Below, piece by piece: positions 37,681 through 51,813 of a stretch of DNA of 64,000 bases. The position numbers and the translations under genes were made by a program. The stretch lies in the NCBI GenBank assembly GCA_008694505.1, contig VZDJ01006585.1, forward strand, positions 11,736,944 through 11,800,943, read 5' to 3'. The stretch's first letter is position 1, and every line of letters starts with the position of its first letter. The stretch comes from Cyanoderma ruficeps (lineage: Eukaryota; Chordata; Aves; Passeriformes; Timaliidae). The notes beneath the pieces are model-generated. The model was not told the origin of the DNA. It worked only from the letters and a program-made list of their open reading frames with translations, and searched no databases.

Positions 37681-40600
37681 ATCTCCTCTAAAAAGCTCTT
37701 AAATCTATGCAAACAAATGTCAAAGTAAGAACTAGTTTTTTTGGTTCTATTAAAAAAAATCAGAGGTTTTTAAACAAGCCATTCTTACAGAGCCAACTCC
37801 AAGGCTCTGAACTTGAACTCGAGCTCTGAAACTTCTATTTCATAAGTATGTATAGTCAATATCTTGAGTTAATATAGCAGTTTTTGTGTGTCCCAGGTGT
37901 TCTGAAGCTAGAAAGGCAGACGGTTGGTTTTGGCCCAAGAGGCCGTAAGCATAAAAGCCCGTAGCTTTTCCCCAAAAAGGGGACATCATTGTAGACACAC
38001 AAACTCAGTATGAAATTTTAAAAATTGAGTTGTCTGGCAAGGAATTTATAATTTAAAAAAACCTTGAAAAAGATACAGGTTTCAGATCCAAAACAGATAT
38101 TGCAGCCAATAAACTGAAGATCAGAAAGAGGCAAGAAGTTGGCCTCCTTTCTGATGAAAGTCCATTGGGGTGCCAATAGACTGTGACTGCTTTTCTTACT
38201 AACTGTATTAATTAGGACCCTCAGGAAATTCAAAAGCAAAAAAGAGGGTGAGAGGGAATGTCTGCCAGAATTGCTGTGGCATGTGCCAAATCCCTCACTT
38301 TTAAGAAGACATACACAAACCAGTGACATTTTATCTATTCCAGCATAACTGAGCTCAGTGGGAAAATTTCACTGAGTTCAGTTCACGTATCAATTTACAC
38401 TTAAGGGTAAAGTGGTTAAGTGTCTTGTCTAATTGAATTGTTTTTATTATGGGTTCTGGTTTGTCTGAACAGCATGGCATTCAGCACATTAAGACTGCTA
38501 TACATGAGTAGCTCAAAGAAGTTAATTCTGTTGGAAGTTATTGAAAAGCAGGAAAAAAAAAATGCAACCTTTTTTCCTTACTGTTTATTTTCACATTTTC
38601 CACAAGAATATTATGGTCTTCAAGATACTGCATCTAACATGCATAAAGAGCAGCACCTTGCATGCTAACTATGTGGTTTGGGTCTTTTTTGTTGTTGTTG
38701 TTGTTTGTGGTTTCATTCTGGTTTGGTTGGGGTTTTTTTATGTTTGTTTGTTTGTTTCCTCTTTGGAATAAAAGCCTAAACAATTAAAAACACAAAGGGA
38801 GGGAAAGAAAAAGGAAAAAAATTCTAGGGTAGATATTATGTCATTCTTGATTTGCATCTGCCTGATCCTAATAGCAAAATTATTATAGAATTCATTTTCA
38901 GAGCAAGTAATTCATGGAGGTTCCTTAAAAAAATGCATTTCTGATCTGAAAAATTCAATCTGTTGTGACAAGAGCCAAAGGCATCCAGACCTTTGAAGTA
39001 CTACATTTACTTATATTGAAATGGTACTACTTCCTTTTCGGATAAAGAGTACCCAAAACTCTTCAACAGGTTCTTAATCATTAAAACAAGTCTGTATTTG
39101 AACTAACACTAGAGTAAATATTTTTAACAGAGAAATCTCAGAACACGTCCAGCAAAACAGAAATAAAACAGGATTGTAAAGAATGTCCCATTTGCTGTAT
39201 CCCAAGTCATATATTTGAAAGCAATTCCTTCTCCCTAGGCTTGGTTTCAGACCAAATGACTCGATCTGGGTTTCTGCACACTCTGCACCGTACCCTCTGC
39301 ATCCCTCAGAAGTTTTTATTTCTGCATCACATCTGCTCCCTGCACTTCTCAGTATGTCAGGCTCTTCAGGCTTAGCTGCCATATGTTCTCTATCCTCTGC
39401 TCTGGTATCTTCCCTACACAAGCAAATAAATCTACCTCACTTTTACCCATCACTTCCTTTACAGAGGAACAAAGAAATGAAAATAAATGACATTCATCAC
39501 ACACATACATTCCGGAACCACCGCTGTTCTCTGCTCTTCTCACAAAACATCAATGCAGGCAAGAGAGCTTCATGACAATAATTGGGAGAACCACAGTGGA
39601 ACATACATCACTGTCTGCATCTGGTGCTATTTTGTATGCTCTGTGCAAGGATCTAAAGGGGTGACATTCCAGTGGACAAACGTTGTTTCAAAGTAATACT
39701 AATTTATTCTGCTGCCTTGCACAATCTGCACTGAGAGCTAGAGGCCAGAGATTGAACGATACTACAGATCTCTCCAGCACAGACTCTTCTCCTACAAATG
39801 CAGAATTAAGTATTCATGAAGAGATTTCAAAGGTCTAAAATGACTGTAGAGCTTTCAAGATGCGACACTGTGAACTAAGACACTGTCAAGTAAAAACTGG
39901 AAAGGAAAAATTTATCTCTTGAATATAATAGATACTCTACAATTATTTTTCCCTATCTTTACTGTCGCAAAGTAACTGAACTAAAATTCTAAAAAGGAAC
40001 AGAACTAAATCACAAAACCAAAACAAACAACAAAACAAATGAAAATCAACCCTCAAAAAACAATAAAAGGAAACATAGGGATTAATGATTTACACTAAAC
40101 AGAACAGTTCCTTCCTCTTTCAGTTTATTTTTTAATCTAAGCATACAAGAAAATGGCTGCTAGTTACACTTTTCTGATCAATACAGTATCATCTTGTAAA
40201 ATAAAGCTTTTGTAACTCAGCTTGATCCTTCATAACAAACATGTTCTAGAGAATACAATTTTTGAGACCAATTTTTATTATATATTTTTTTTTAAACACT
40301 GCCAATGACTGCAAACCTGCCCCCTCCAAATTAAAAAAAACTTGTGTTTTACTCAACCTGCATCATGCCCTGAGTTACACCAAATTTTCCTTAAACAGAG
40401 CAATATGGAAACAATCTACCATACCTCAGCACAGCTGGGCTCTTCCTATAAAGCACACCTGAAGAAGCAGACTGAACTCACAGTTAGCTATATTCATTGG
40501 GGTAGCACTAATTTACATTCTTTCACAGGAGTAAAACAGATGGAAACTTAATGTTGCAGTACCAAGAAAGTCACAAACCATCTTTGCTTAAGTTCTTCCA

Positions 40601-42179
40601 TTCTAGGAATACTAAAGTGCAAGAGATAGATGGCCAGGACCAAGCAGAGGGCCAGTCAGTGCAGCTATTCTGTAATCTCCACTACAGAGGATCATGTTGG
40701 AACATGAAGCTGAATTTGGAGATTTTCCGAACACTCAAGGAATACCCTCTGCAGTGAGAAGTTATCAAATGCACCCTCTGCTAGTATGTGACTCCACCGG
40801 GTTGTAAGGACCCCACTTACCTCGAGAGGTGCAAACCCACACCCATGCAGGTTAGACACTGACTTCAGTGTTACTGTGCCTCCTCTCTTCTCACTTTGCA
40901 TGTGAAATCAAGACAAACTGTGCCCACTGAAAACACTCTAGCTCAAAATCCTTCTCCAATAAGCTTAGATTTGACATTCCTGAATAATGGAATGGAGGTT
41001 AGTGCTTAACTGAATCAAATTACAGGACACTGCTTCTTATTTGAGGGATTGCTCGGAGACAAAAAGTAGGACTTCAGTTTTTCTTATTATGTGCAGAGGG
41101 AAGGAGGAGGGAAGCACTTATTTGTTTCTTTGGCTAGAAGGGTATTTTATTACACATAAGGCAGCGAATGCATTGACGCATTTATTTCCCAAGGGAAGTG
41201 ACAAATCAGTATATACCAGGAGAAAGTTTGTCACTTGTCCTAGAACAATCCCCTCTGTTGCTCTGGGTGACTGCATATGCTCTGCCAACGATTTTATTTT
41301 TATTTTTTTTGTATAGCTTTTATGATGTTTGCCATTAGGCTACCAACACCACAGATAAAACACCCCACACATAGAGTGAACACGCAAAGATTTACTTCGG
41401 AACTTGAGAAGGTTCTGATTTCCTTGCTCAGCTTGGGGAAAAATTGAAGCTGATTTATTTTGCTCTTCCTGGCATCTTCAGCACGTCCTTTTCACTCATA
41501 GTAATATAATGCATAAAATGGTTTTCAACCACATATTTATAAATAAATCTAGAAAACAAATCAGTCTCAGTATATTGGTTTATCAAGCCTTTTTCATATA
41601 TACCTTCTTAAATATTCTGTTACTGTGGCATATGAAACTAACAGTGGCTGTGGATGTACCACTTCGCTACTTTAAGTTGAAAAAAAAAAATCCCTTTGAA
41701 ATTAGGCACTCAAATTTATTCTACAAAGTCAAAGCTTCAAAAGAAAAATTGTTAACACAGGCAACCATTATCTTTGAGTGTGTATTTAGGTAATTACACT
41801 TATTTTTCATTGCTTGTAAATTTGCATTGAATTATATTTCTTTACTTTGCTACCTATAAGCATCCTTTCGTTGCTTGGGTTTTTTTTTGTTTGTTTTTTT
41901 TTTTTNTTGTTGTTTTGTGGGTTTTTTTTCCATTTTAGGATTTTTAAAGCACATCATACCATAACTGTACACAAGGGTTTAAATACTGCATTCAGGGCAA
42001 CAGGCTCTGCCCTGAGAACGTCCTTCCCACTCTAAGCAATAAAGTAAAGGTGTCAGTCTCCTTAACTGGTACTGTTTTCACCTTGTGTTTTTTGTGTTGT
42101 GAAAGTGCTGAATCACATCGGTGTCACATAGGTATGTGAAAACAGCTCCACTCAGGTAACAAAATCAGACGAACTTTGA
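37681..42179. other. AT-rich sequence, no gene seen
   Basis: Contains GTT-rich low-complexity sequence at about 38.68-38.76 kb and a T-rich run with one N at 41878-41932. A 115-codon open frame on the minus strand near 39.07-39.42 kb has no convincing splice sites or recognisable motif. Nothing else is identifiable. Confidence 0.55.
41878..41932. repeat. T-rich low-complexity run with one N
   Basis: Long T runs broken by G, with a single N at 41906. As in the other homopolymers of this window, the N marks an unresolved length. Confidence 0.85.
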
Positions 42180-42692
42180 AAACCAAAACCAGTGGCCAAA
42201 CCTGACACACACCAAGGGTGATCAAGATGTGTCCCATGGTGTTCAACAGGTTATGAGTTCCCTGTGCCTGCTGGACATATTGCTACTGTATGGACAAGGA
42301 CAGTGGCCCAAAGTGCACACTCACAGACTGAAACTGAGCCCCAGCGGAACCAGCAGATCAGGCTGCTCCACCCAAAGGGCCATAGGATCACTGAGGGACA
42401 TCCGGTAGAAAGAAACACTCACCTGGGGGTAGTGTGAGGCCACACATCCCAACAAATCTCCGTGGGCATTGTCCCAGTCCCCTGGGCAAGGCTTCACCTC
42501 ACAGACCTGCTGTGGTCTGTTGTGAGTGGGGCACCACAGACAACTGTTCAGCCGGGGGTCGTACAAGGTCACGGCCCAGGCCTGGTTCCTTGGCTGAGGC
42601 CCCTCCTTGGCTGAGGCCTCTGTTGGCCAAGGAGCCCTGCCCTTCTCACTGCCCCCACCCGGTGCAGCCCTGGGTCATGGTGCACCACCAGC
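42180..42692 (-). mobile_element. Probable retroviral leader/internal remnant next to the LTR
   Basis: This GC-rich block lies directly downstream of the 42693-43249 LTR when read on the minus strand, where an untranslated leader would be. A segment starting TGGTGGTGCACCATGACCCA two bases beyond the LTR end occupies the primer-binding-site position, but I cannot match it to a tRNA. A good splice-donor-like CAGGTGAGTG lies further in. An 83-codon open frame at 42321-42572 (-) has no motif I can tie to gag. The composition jump and the position support an ERV origin, but the assignment is inference and the inner limit is approximate. Confidence 0.45.
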
Positions 42693-43249
42693 TGTGCTTT
42701 AACCCCGGCAGGAAGCTCAGCCCCACACAGCAGTGGGATGGGGAAAGCATTGTTGAGGGTAAAAGTGGGAAAACAAATGGCTTGAGATAAAGATAGTTTA
42801 ATAGGTAAAGCAAAACCAAAGCAAAACAAGAAATTTGTTTACTACTTCCCATGGGCAGGCAGGTGTTCAGGCGTCTCCAGGACAGCAGAGCTCCATCTCA
42901 TGGAATGGTGCCTTAGGAAAACAAAGATCATCACTCTGAACATCACCTCCTTCCTTATTCTTCCCCCAGCTCTATATGCTGAGGACACCATATGGTATGC
43001 AATATTCCTTTGGTCTCTTGGGGTCGGCTGTCCCAGTTGTCTCCCCTCCCACCTTGTGCACTCCCAGCTTCCTCACTGGTGAGGTGGGGTGAGAGGCAGA
43101 AAAGGCCTCCGCTCTGCATAAGAACTGCTCAACAACAGCTAAAACATCTCCATATTATCAACCCTGTTTTCAGCACAAATCCAAAACACAGTGCCATACC
43201 AACTTCTCTGAAGAAAACTGGCTACTTTTCCCCAGCCAAAACCACCACA
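42693..43249 (-). mobile_element. LTR of an avian endogenous retrovirus (ERVL-like)
   Basis: Read on the minus strand, the element begins TGTGGTGGTTTTGGCTGGGG (ending at 43249) and finishes GGGGTTAAAGCACA (at 42693). These are the inverted TG...CA ends of an LTR family common in birds. In between are a TATA-like CATATAGAG beside GCTGGGGGAAG, then CACCTGCCTGCCCATGGGAA, and a poly(A)-like ATTAAA (42797-42802) in the usual order. The length of about 557 bases fits a complete LTR. I found no target-site duplication of the expected 4-6 bases at the two ends, which fits an LTR that keeps internal sequence on one side. It is mutated and not expected to be active. Confidence 0.8.
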
Positions 43250-43524
43250 CTGCCACAGCCATGGTGTGCTGCTGTAAGATACGAAAATAGGGACATGAAA
43301 GGCTGTCAGCAGACACACATTGGCCAGCAGAGCCAGGGTCTGTGTGTGATGTGCTCCTGCCACATCTGGGGCTTGTTTTTGCAGCTGTTTTGAGGGGAGG
43401 AATGGTTGAGTTAAGTTTCCAGAACAGGTGAGTAGGCACCGCTATGGAAACATTTTGCCTTAGAAAGTTGGCACATTGAGTGACTGGTGAAATAGAATGA
43501 ACCAAATTAGATCAAATAATCTAA

Positions 43525-43570
43525 TAATCAAATATTTGGTCAATAATCAAACAATCAAATATTAGGTCAA
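43525..43570. repeat. Imperfect direct repeat, 28-bp period
   Basis: AATCAAATATTTGGTCAA at 43525 recurs as AATCAAATATTAGGTCAA at 43553, with one mismatch. It looks like a small local duplication in AT-rich sequence. Confidence 0.75.
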
Positions 43571-46500
43571 ATTCGTTTTTTTGAAAGCAAAAAAGTGTGA
43601 TTTTATTTTTTTTCAATGAAATTAAGTGAAATTCAGAATTATTGCCAAGCACCATAATATAAAGAGATTTTATGTGATATACCATATTTGGCAAGTATGG
43701 AACTGATAGAACAAATGGCAAAATCTTTCTGTGCAGAGTATGTCTTCTTCGGTGAGCTGCTGCATTGATTATAAAAGCTGTTGGAACTTGTAACTTGTTC
43801 CATATAAGTGACATACAGGCAAGCAGCTGATGCGTGAGTAATTTACTTGAATCAGGTCTCTCCATTGCTACACTTCAGCTGGGAATGAAAATGCAAAAGT
43901 TGTTTGGCACAGCAGAAAGCTCCCTTAGCTGGAGAAAAGCTGTTGGATCCCACTGTTCACAGTATTTGATCTTAAAACACTAGAGGGCTGCACACCTTGA
44001 AATGTCTGTACAATTCTACCCTGTTATGCAAGCTGGCTTTCATAGTCTCTGCTGTTTAAACAGATTTCAAATTTTGTTTTCCTCTAGTGCTGTCCCCCAT
44101 GCCCGTGGCCCCCATTCTGCAGTGGCAGAGGTAGAATTATGAATTATGGCTCTCTCTGAGCTTCAGTTCCACTTGAAGTATGAAAGTAAAGGGGTTTCTT
44201 CTAGCATTTTCTTCCATTTAAAATAAGCATTTTGTAGGCCTTTAAAACACTATCCTCACTCACACTGACTTTATTGCAGGCTCAATTTGGAAGTCACTCA
44301 AGGATAAAAACATTTCATACAATGAGAATAAACAATATCATCAAAGGGCAACTTCAGTGTTTTATATGAGACGGGTTGAGCTAAGTAAAGCTTCCAGTTT
44401 AGCAAAAGATTTCTTGTTGTGATAAATTGTCCTTAGTCTCACCTTTGCTGGAGCAGAAGTGAGAATAAAATGACTGTGTAAACAACCGCAATTATGGCCT
44501 CCTCTTTTTCTTTTTTCCTCCATCCTCAATAAAGGGAAGGAATGGAACAGCACCAATAAAGTCCAAGGGAAGTTTCACATTCTGTATTTGCTATCAGGAT
44601 TTATCAGATATTTTGTAGCCTCTTCTGTGCTTTTTGGCTCTTACTTCGAAGAATGCATGAGCAATTTCAGGAAGAAGGCCATGTGGCTTGTAAATAAAAT
44701 ATACATGCAGATCCCTAGTTGCAGGGGAGAATTTTAAAATGTCACTCAGGTAGACTTAAACTGTTCTAAAACCAAAAGGCAAAATAAACAAATATCAACT
44801 CGGTTTTTTTTATACTCTGAATGCTCCCTGAGAAGTCTGGAGTGCTTAATGTTGTCTCTATTTGTTTTTCTTGCCAGCAGATTACTGAATTGTGATCTCT
44901 GTTTTGCTGAAGGAAGGTAAAAGCAAATTAAAGTCGCTGAGTCTGTCTGCAGTGGGTCATTTTGAAAGGTGCAGCCCTTAAAGAGCTTTAGTTCTAGTTC
45001 TCTTTGGAACATGGTTTCTGAAGAAGAAAGTTATATATGGCTTAAGACTCAGGAATACAAAGCAAAAATATACTGAGAAGATAAGCATATAAAGCAGATT
45101 TTTCTGGGTAAAACAATACGTACAATCAGATGCGTAAAAGGAGGAGGCATGCAGTCGCACAGCTATTGACTGGGGGGAAGAAAGACTCCAGCAGTTTATT
45201 TTATTTGTACTGAAGTGATGGAATTTAGTTATGCACGCTCCCTGAAACTGGCCCAAGAGCACAGTTTGGAGAGGTGGGGGAAAAGACAGCTTTACAGCAC
45301 AAGAAACAATCAGTAATCCATGAAGGAGAGCTGAAAATGAATACAACAAACCCAAACTTCCCTTTAAAGCCAAAGGACTAGACGACTACTCTGAGTTCTG
45401 GTGTTATTTAAATTGCATTCATAATATAATTTCAAATTTTAATTTAATTTTCAGAATTAATTAAAACATTGCAGACATTTGTAATCAAAACTGAATTTAC
45501 CAAAATTGTTAAATTCTGTTGAACTAAAATTATTTTTTCCCATTTTTTAACCAAGTATTTTAAATTGATATTCAAAAATAAAGGATTCATTTAGTTCAAG
45601 TTCTATATATTTTAGTCCCATTGGAGTTCACAAGTATTTTGCAAAGTAATTCTGAGAAACTTCAAACTCTGTATGATCAATAAGATTCCCAAACCTTGCA
45701 GACACATTATCAATCACAGGTAGTTTAAGTCCTGTAATAGGAGTTAAATCCTTAAAAACTCTTCATTTCTTTTTTGGATAAGAGACAATTATCTGATTGC
45801 TGGCTAGTGGTAAAAATGGGAGAAACACAAAATTTATTCAATTATTTAATAATTTAATTATTTGACTCTTAAATAATTCAAAAACCCTAATTGGTAGTCT
45901 TCTTCATTCAAAGAACATAAGATGTTCTTCTGGTTACTCTGACCAATTCATAAACAATTAGTGTAATAATCCTAGTTTCTGTCCCAGAGCACATGTATCC
46001 TCCTGTGACTCACCCTGATGTGCAGATGAGATCTTGGGAAGAAAAGTTATCATGCTCTTATTAACTAAACCCCTGTTCTCAGTGGTTAAAAATATGTCAC
46101 AACTTTAGGATAATTCACTTGAAATCCACTAAGTTTGTGATAAGTAAGATTGGGTTACTTTTAGCTTCTGAGTTTAGAAGGCAAATGAATTTTGATGACA
46201 GGTATTTATACTTTTTCATAACCCCTAATTTGATCTCCCTTGTCTTTCAGCTATGGTGCAGTTCTCCTGTTGCAAAGCTCATCTTTTAAAGGATGTTTAA
46301 TGAAGCAGTATTTTTTCACAGCAAACCTCTAACTTGTTTTCCTTCCCTTTCCTCTCTTGCCTGAGTGGAAGAATAGTGGACTACTCACAGATGAAAGTTT
46401 ACAGTGGAAGAATTGCAATATTGAATATTCAGAACCTGATCCTCTACTTTTTCATTCATAGTTATCTACTGGAGGAGTGAGTGGAGTAAATATATGTCCC

Positions 46501-49500
46501 TAAAAATACCTGAACCTTTTTCCACATCTCTCCTTATTTTCGTCATCATTTTTATAAATGTAGGCCATGTGGGGCCTCCAGACAATCCCTCTTTTCTTTG
46601 CCAGCCTACATTCATCCTAAAACTATTTCTGCCCTGAACAAAAAGATATACACATAAAGTCACATGAAGGGGAAGATGTATGGCTTCGAAGAAAAGATGC
46701 AAGAGACCTTTCAGTCTTCTTTCACTCTAGTCACACAAAAGCGTGTCTGATCACAATAACATCTGAAAATAATGTCATTCAAGTATTTTTAAGGTGTTGA
46801 AGTTACTAGGATCACTACTTCTGTGGGAATTCTGTGAATGGAAAAGATACAGACTCCTGTGAAATTTGTCCAAACATATTCTAACACAACTCTGGAAGAA
46901 GTCATTCATTTAGTAATCTCCGGCTAAGATAACAAAAATAATCATCCCCTCAGTTTCTTATCCTTATTAAAAGACCAAAATCTTAAACAAAAGGTACTCG
47001 ACAAATAATCTATTATACTGATAACCATTACAGTGCCCACAAAAAATGGCTTAGCAACAGTACTCAAAGTACCTTCAGAACAAGAAGGTGCAACAATTTA
47101 ATTATAAATTATGCTAATTAACTTACATTCTGACAGAATCGAGGATTTGTGAGTTTCAATACTATTTTTTTAAAAGTGAATTTTTAAAAGCTGGTTGAAA
47201 GCATTAAACAACACAAATGGTAAATCACAGAGAGCTTAATTTTCTGATGTATAATGTAATGGGAAAACCAACAACTGCCAGTTGACCTCTCGTTTCCTTG
47301 CTTTCTGTACTGTGATCATTGAGGTGAAACTCTCTGACATATTCCTTCAATTTTTCAAAAGCAAGAAAATGAATAAAATACCCTTTCAGTGATCCTGGTA
47401 TTTAAATAAATGACATTTATAATAGGAATGCACTTTTGCCTCCACTTTAGAACCTTTTTCAATTTCTTCCGAACAGCCGTTGTTTATGACAAGGAATGAC
47501 AGACCATTTCCATTTCCATCTCTGATTCCTGTAGCCAGGTCATACTGTCACATGCAGAGGGGGAGGGAGAGGGCAGCTCATTCTGATACCCAGGTCTTAT
47601 CTGCAGTAGCCAGTGAGTTGATGGACTGGCACCCAAGACTGAGCATCCAGGCCCACCTTGCCTGCATGCGAGCCTCCTGTAGCACAAGTGATTCCTTTAA
47701 GAGCGGTCTTTTGTTTCTGCATTCAGCTGTATTTGAAGAGAACAGAGCCTGCCATTCTTGGCGCTAAGATGTTCCAGCACTTGCTCCTAGTCAATTGTGC
47801 ACAAAATTGGCTGACCCTCAAGGAGAATGTAGGACAGCACCAGAGGAACATTTTGGTGCCTATACTTTTCCCAATGTGTTGTCAAGTCCTGATGCCGGAG
47901 AAGAGAAACCTCAACAGACTCCATCTCTCACCTTCAGTTTGGACCTACTGATCTAAAAGTGTTTATTTACCAGGCAGATAAGGATAATTTTGAAATTAAT
48001 TGTGAATTTTATGCATATTTGTAAACTTATCATCCAACTCTCTTTGCCATTTCACTAGGCTATTGATACTAGCTTAGATGAAGTTTATAAATTAATTCAG
48101 CCTTTGGACTCATTTTGAGACTGCTGGCAACTATATCAAAAAAGTGTACAACAAACCATACAATTCGTCAGCATTATGATCCTATACATCTAGGAACAGC
48201 TATTGTGAGTGCCAGTGGCTGTCTAAGAATATCTGCATGTTTATTGTTCCCCCCTGAGGCAACAAGCATTGTCTGAAATGAAAGCTCTGTGTCTTGACTA
48301 TCCCTTGAGAACCATAATTAGAGCTATAGAGAATATATGATACCGACTGTCGAGCAATTGAAAAAGACTGACAGGAAAATGCATTTTGTGTTCATTGCTC
48401 TGGTATCAGATCCTCTGAAAGTTGAAATGCATAGGCAATGGGCCAATCTAGTCTCAGAGTTAGAGGATTGAATACACCAACATCAAAAGAATTATAGCTT
48501 TTCATACTGTTCGTGACTTTGGCCCAGTGCCTTCAAACAGAACCAAAGTAAGTACTGAAAAAACAAGCACTTCATTTTCAACATTGTTAATTCTAAATAA
48601 TAACCACAGCATGGCATACAACTGAGTGCTTTTGCTAACAAACCATATCTCCAAAAACCAAAGTCCATAGACTTGTCAGAGAATGGAGGCTGAGGACATG
48701 ACCGACTAAAATACAGACGCAAAGATCAATAAAATAATTTAAAATGCTAAATCATGCTTAAAATTTTATAGTATGTTGGTAATAAAAGTCCTTGAGATTT
48801 TTCCAAAAATATCTCAAACCATCAAGGTCCACTCCTAAAAACAAAGACATTTAATGGAAATGTCAAAGTATAAAACATGTATGTTAAGAAAATAATATGA
48901 ACATCAGGATTATTTCAGATTAAGTTGTCATAACAATGTGAACAAATTAGGAGAATTTACATTCATGTTTCTCAGGATTTTTTCGGTAAGCAACAACAAT
49001 AAATTAGTGGTAACCTCTGAAGCTAAAGCAGCCTTATAATTTGTTGCAATGGGTTAGGATTTTAACCTTGGTTCAAATTAATATATTTTTAGGCTCCAAG
49101 TCAGTTCCATGAGAGACAAGAGATTTTTGATAAATCCAGGTTCATCCTGAGTAAACCTTCTTAAAGGCAAATTCAAATAGTCAAATCTTGTATCATCCCA
49201 CTTTTCCCATATTTGTATTTTAAAAGAAAAGTAATGAATTGTTGGTTTGCCACTTACCGGTTCACATAAATAATGAAATTTATAAAGAATTTCATTAATT
49301 ATCAGTTCAGGTAGTAATAGGTTAAGAATTTTAATTTAGACAGAACATTTTAGGTATTTAAAGAGCTGGAAATGTATTGTCGTCTTTAATAAGAACAACC
49401 ACTAGTATTTTGTATGACACATTAATCCTGAATATGGGCATCATCAGTAATCTCATCACCAACTTTATGAATGACTTTAACATAGACTCAACAGATTTCT

Positions 49501-51308
49501 TGAACATGCCAGCAAGAAAATTCCCCAGCACAGTATAGATATATTAATCTTATCTAAGTGTGAACCATCCAGCTGCATTTTCTCATCAGACATAATTGAC
49601 ATCATGCTTGGGATGATCCCCTCTATAATTTATCTGTGACTGAACATGCAGTAACAGAACTGAGAATATTCCTGGATATAGCATGACTGTATTAGCAGCT
49701 AATTTACGTGCTTTAAAAACCATCAAAATTAAGGGTGAAATGTAAGTCAATGTAAAAATGGTCTCAGTGAAAAATATTACAAGATACTAGAAAAATTAAT
49801 AATTTCCTTTTTCTTAAATAATAATTAGGATTTACAGAATAATGCAGAGACATTTTTTTCATCTTTACTGTTTCAGTTTTGAGCCTACAAAGGAGATCTT
49901 TTTCCATTTTGAAACAAGTAATAAGCTATGAATACCTGGAAGTAATGTCAATAAAGGTGATATCAGTCATATCTGCAAGATTTTTAAAGAGCTGTTTAAC
50001 ACATCACCTAATATTTACAAATCAAATAGGAGCATAAGAAAAAGGCTTGTGTTGTAATGCTCCACTAGATTTTGCTCTGCTAAAAAAAACATTAGTTGGT
50101 TCTTGTGATAGAGAAGAGAAATCTCAAAAATTAAATCTGTGAGTTCAAGATTAAATAAAAAAAAAGAGCAAGGTCAACATGAGAAACAGCTATTCAAGGT
50201 TAACCAGGCTTGAATAAACCAAGCATCTTGAGGGACTTTATTGAGAGCGAACATTAAGAATGAGAGGCTGGCAAAGGACATCAGCAGACACAATTGATAA
50301 GAATTCAGAAGGAGGACCACAAAGGAAACTGTTTAGTGGGAACCCCAAAACCTTCCTAATCAATTTGCTCTGCATCACAAGGTGTCCAAGTTCTTTTATC
50401 TCTGATACTTAACTGTCTTTTCTCTGTTGATTACTTAATTCAGTGTTTAGGTAACACACAATGTCTGACTGATTAATAGCCATATTTTTCAGATAGGAAC
50501 AGAGAAGAAATTATCTTTTATAAGGAAGCCTAATATATCCTTCTTTGTTATATGTCTGATCACTAAGGTCTGTTGTTGTCAAAAATTGTTTAGCATTGTG
50601 TTTATGTACGACAATAAACACAGGGTTACATTTTGTAAACAACTAGGAAGTCTTAATTTCGAATTTTCTTGAAGGTTTGGTATAATTTACTGGGCTTTAG
50701 TGCTTTCAGCATTTATTGTACTAATCACAGTTCCATTATATTTTGACAATGATAAGCCACAAACTATATCTTGATACATTTACAATGCTCTGTAGGCATA
50801 TAATAGATTGAAGAGTGGCAGAACAGAATATAAGATAACTGAAAAGACAAAAAAACTTGAGCATCATTTTATCATACTAGCTAACCTTCACCACTCTCAT
50901 GAAGACAGAAAGAGAAAAGGTTTTACAATGAAAGCTTGAATGGCTTAGTAACAGCACTTCTCAACAACTCAGCCCTTCAGATGGTGTTCTAAAAGCAGAC
51001 TGACCAACCAGCTCTTTGGAGAAAAAAAAAAAAAATCCTTTTGAGAACTGGTCCTTTTTAGAAAAAATGTTTCATACTGTTCCAAAATGAGTCAGACCCA
51101 ATTTTAGCAAACTGTGTCTGGTATTCTCTTCGTTGGTGACCTTATTTCAGATGAACACCTGCTCTTCCCTTCCATATTAAGTCTGTTTAAGAGCTACCTG
51201 AAAAAGCTGTGATGCAAGCCTCTCACAGAAGCTTTCCTCCCTCTGATTGCTCTTTCCATCCTACTCTTCATGCTTTGTTGTACTTCAAGGTACCACACAG
51301 GTAACAGT

Positions 51309-51332
51309 AGTGTGTGTATGTGTGTGTACACA
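51309..51332. repeat. Short (TG)n tract
   Basis: Interrupted TG dinucleotides (TGTGTGTATGTGTGTGT). It is a simple repeat. Confidence 0.85.
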
Positions 51333-51813
51333 ATATTTTTATATCCTTTTATTAGCATAGAATGGTCTCTATATTGTAATCTTCTGAAAATAGACCACTT
51401 ATGAAAGAGGAATGGTAAGGTTCACATCCAAGCACTAGCTTCAGTTTTAGATTTGGCTATTTCACATCCTCCTTAGAAACACTGGTTCCCCGCAGTCTTG
51501 GAATGTTTTTCATTCAGTGAAGTCTTGTTTTCATCAGTTTTGTTTCTTGCACCATTAAGAGGAATTAGCATGTTTGTTAGCTCAGCTACATTCTTCACCC
51601 TTTATTTGCACAAGTATAATTTCCACTACACATAAAGTATAAAACTAATTCTCACATTAGCATAAGACAGTGATTTATTTTCCTTGAGTTTTAAATCTTC
51701 TAATAGATAAATTAAAATGGATGCCTAAAATAGTCCTCATTTCACTGTTGCAAAAGTCCAGCACCATAAACAACCTTCAAATTTTCAAAAATTCAGCAGT
51801 TAGCAGCCCTGTT

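Larger units (their letters stand above)
43250..51813. other. AT-rich sequence, no gene seen
   Basis: More than 8 kb without a recognisable gene or transposon. Open frames near 43.5-43.9, 45.0-45.4 and 47.5-47.95 kb are isolated and unconvincing. Two 18-base near-identical copies 28 bases apart lie at 43525-43570, and a (TG)n tract lies near 51.31 kb. Confidence 0.55.

Noticed and set aside
39074..39543. Overlapping minus-strand open frames of 64 and 115 codons
   Set aside because: They have no recognisable motif and no convincing acceptor and donor pair. They are treated as chance.
42434..42852. Several open frames of 68-118 codons on both strands
   Set aside because: They overlap the GC-rich retroviral LTR and leader, where low stop density makes chance frames long.
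43521..43865. 114-codon minus-strand open frame
   Set aside because: It contains AT-rich repeated units and has no exon signals.
47480..47951. Two overlapping + strand open frames in a GC-richer patch
   Set aside because: A possible splice pair frames only about 20 unconvincing codons. No family was recognised.
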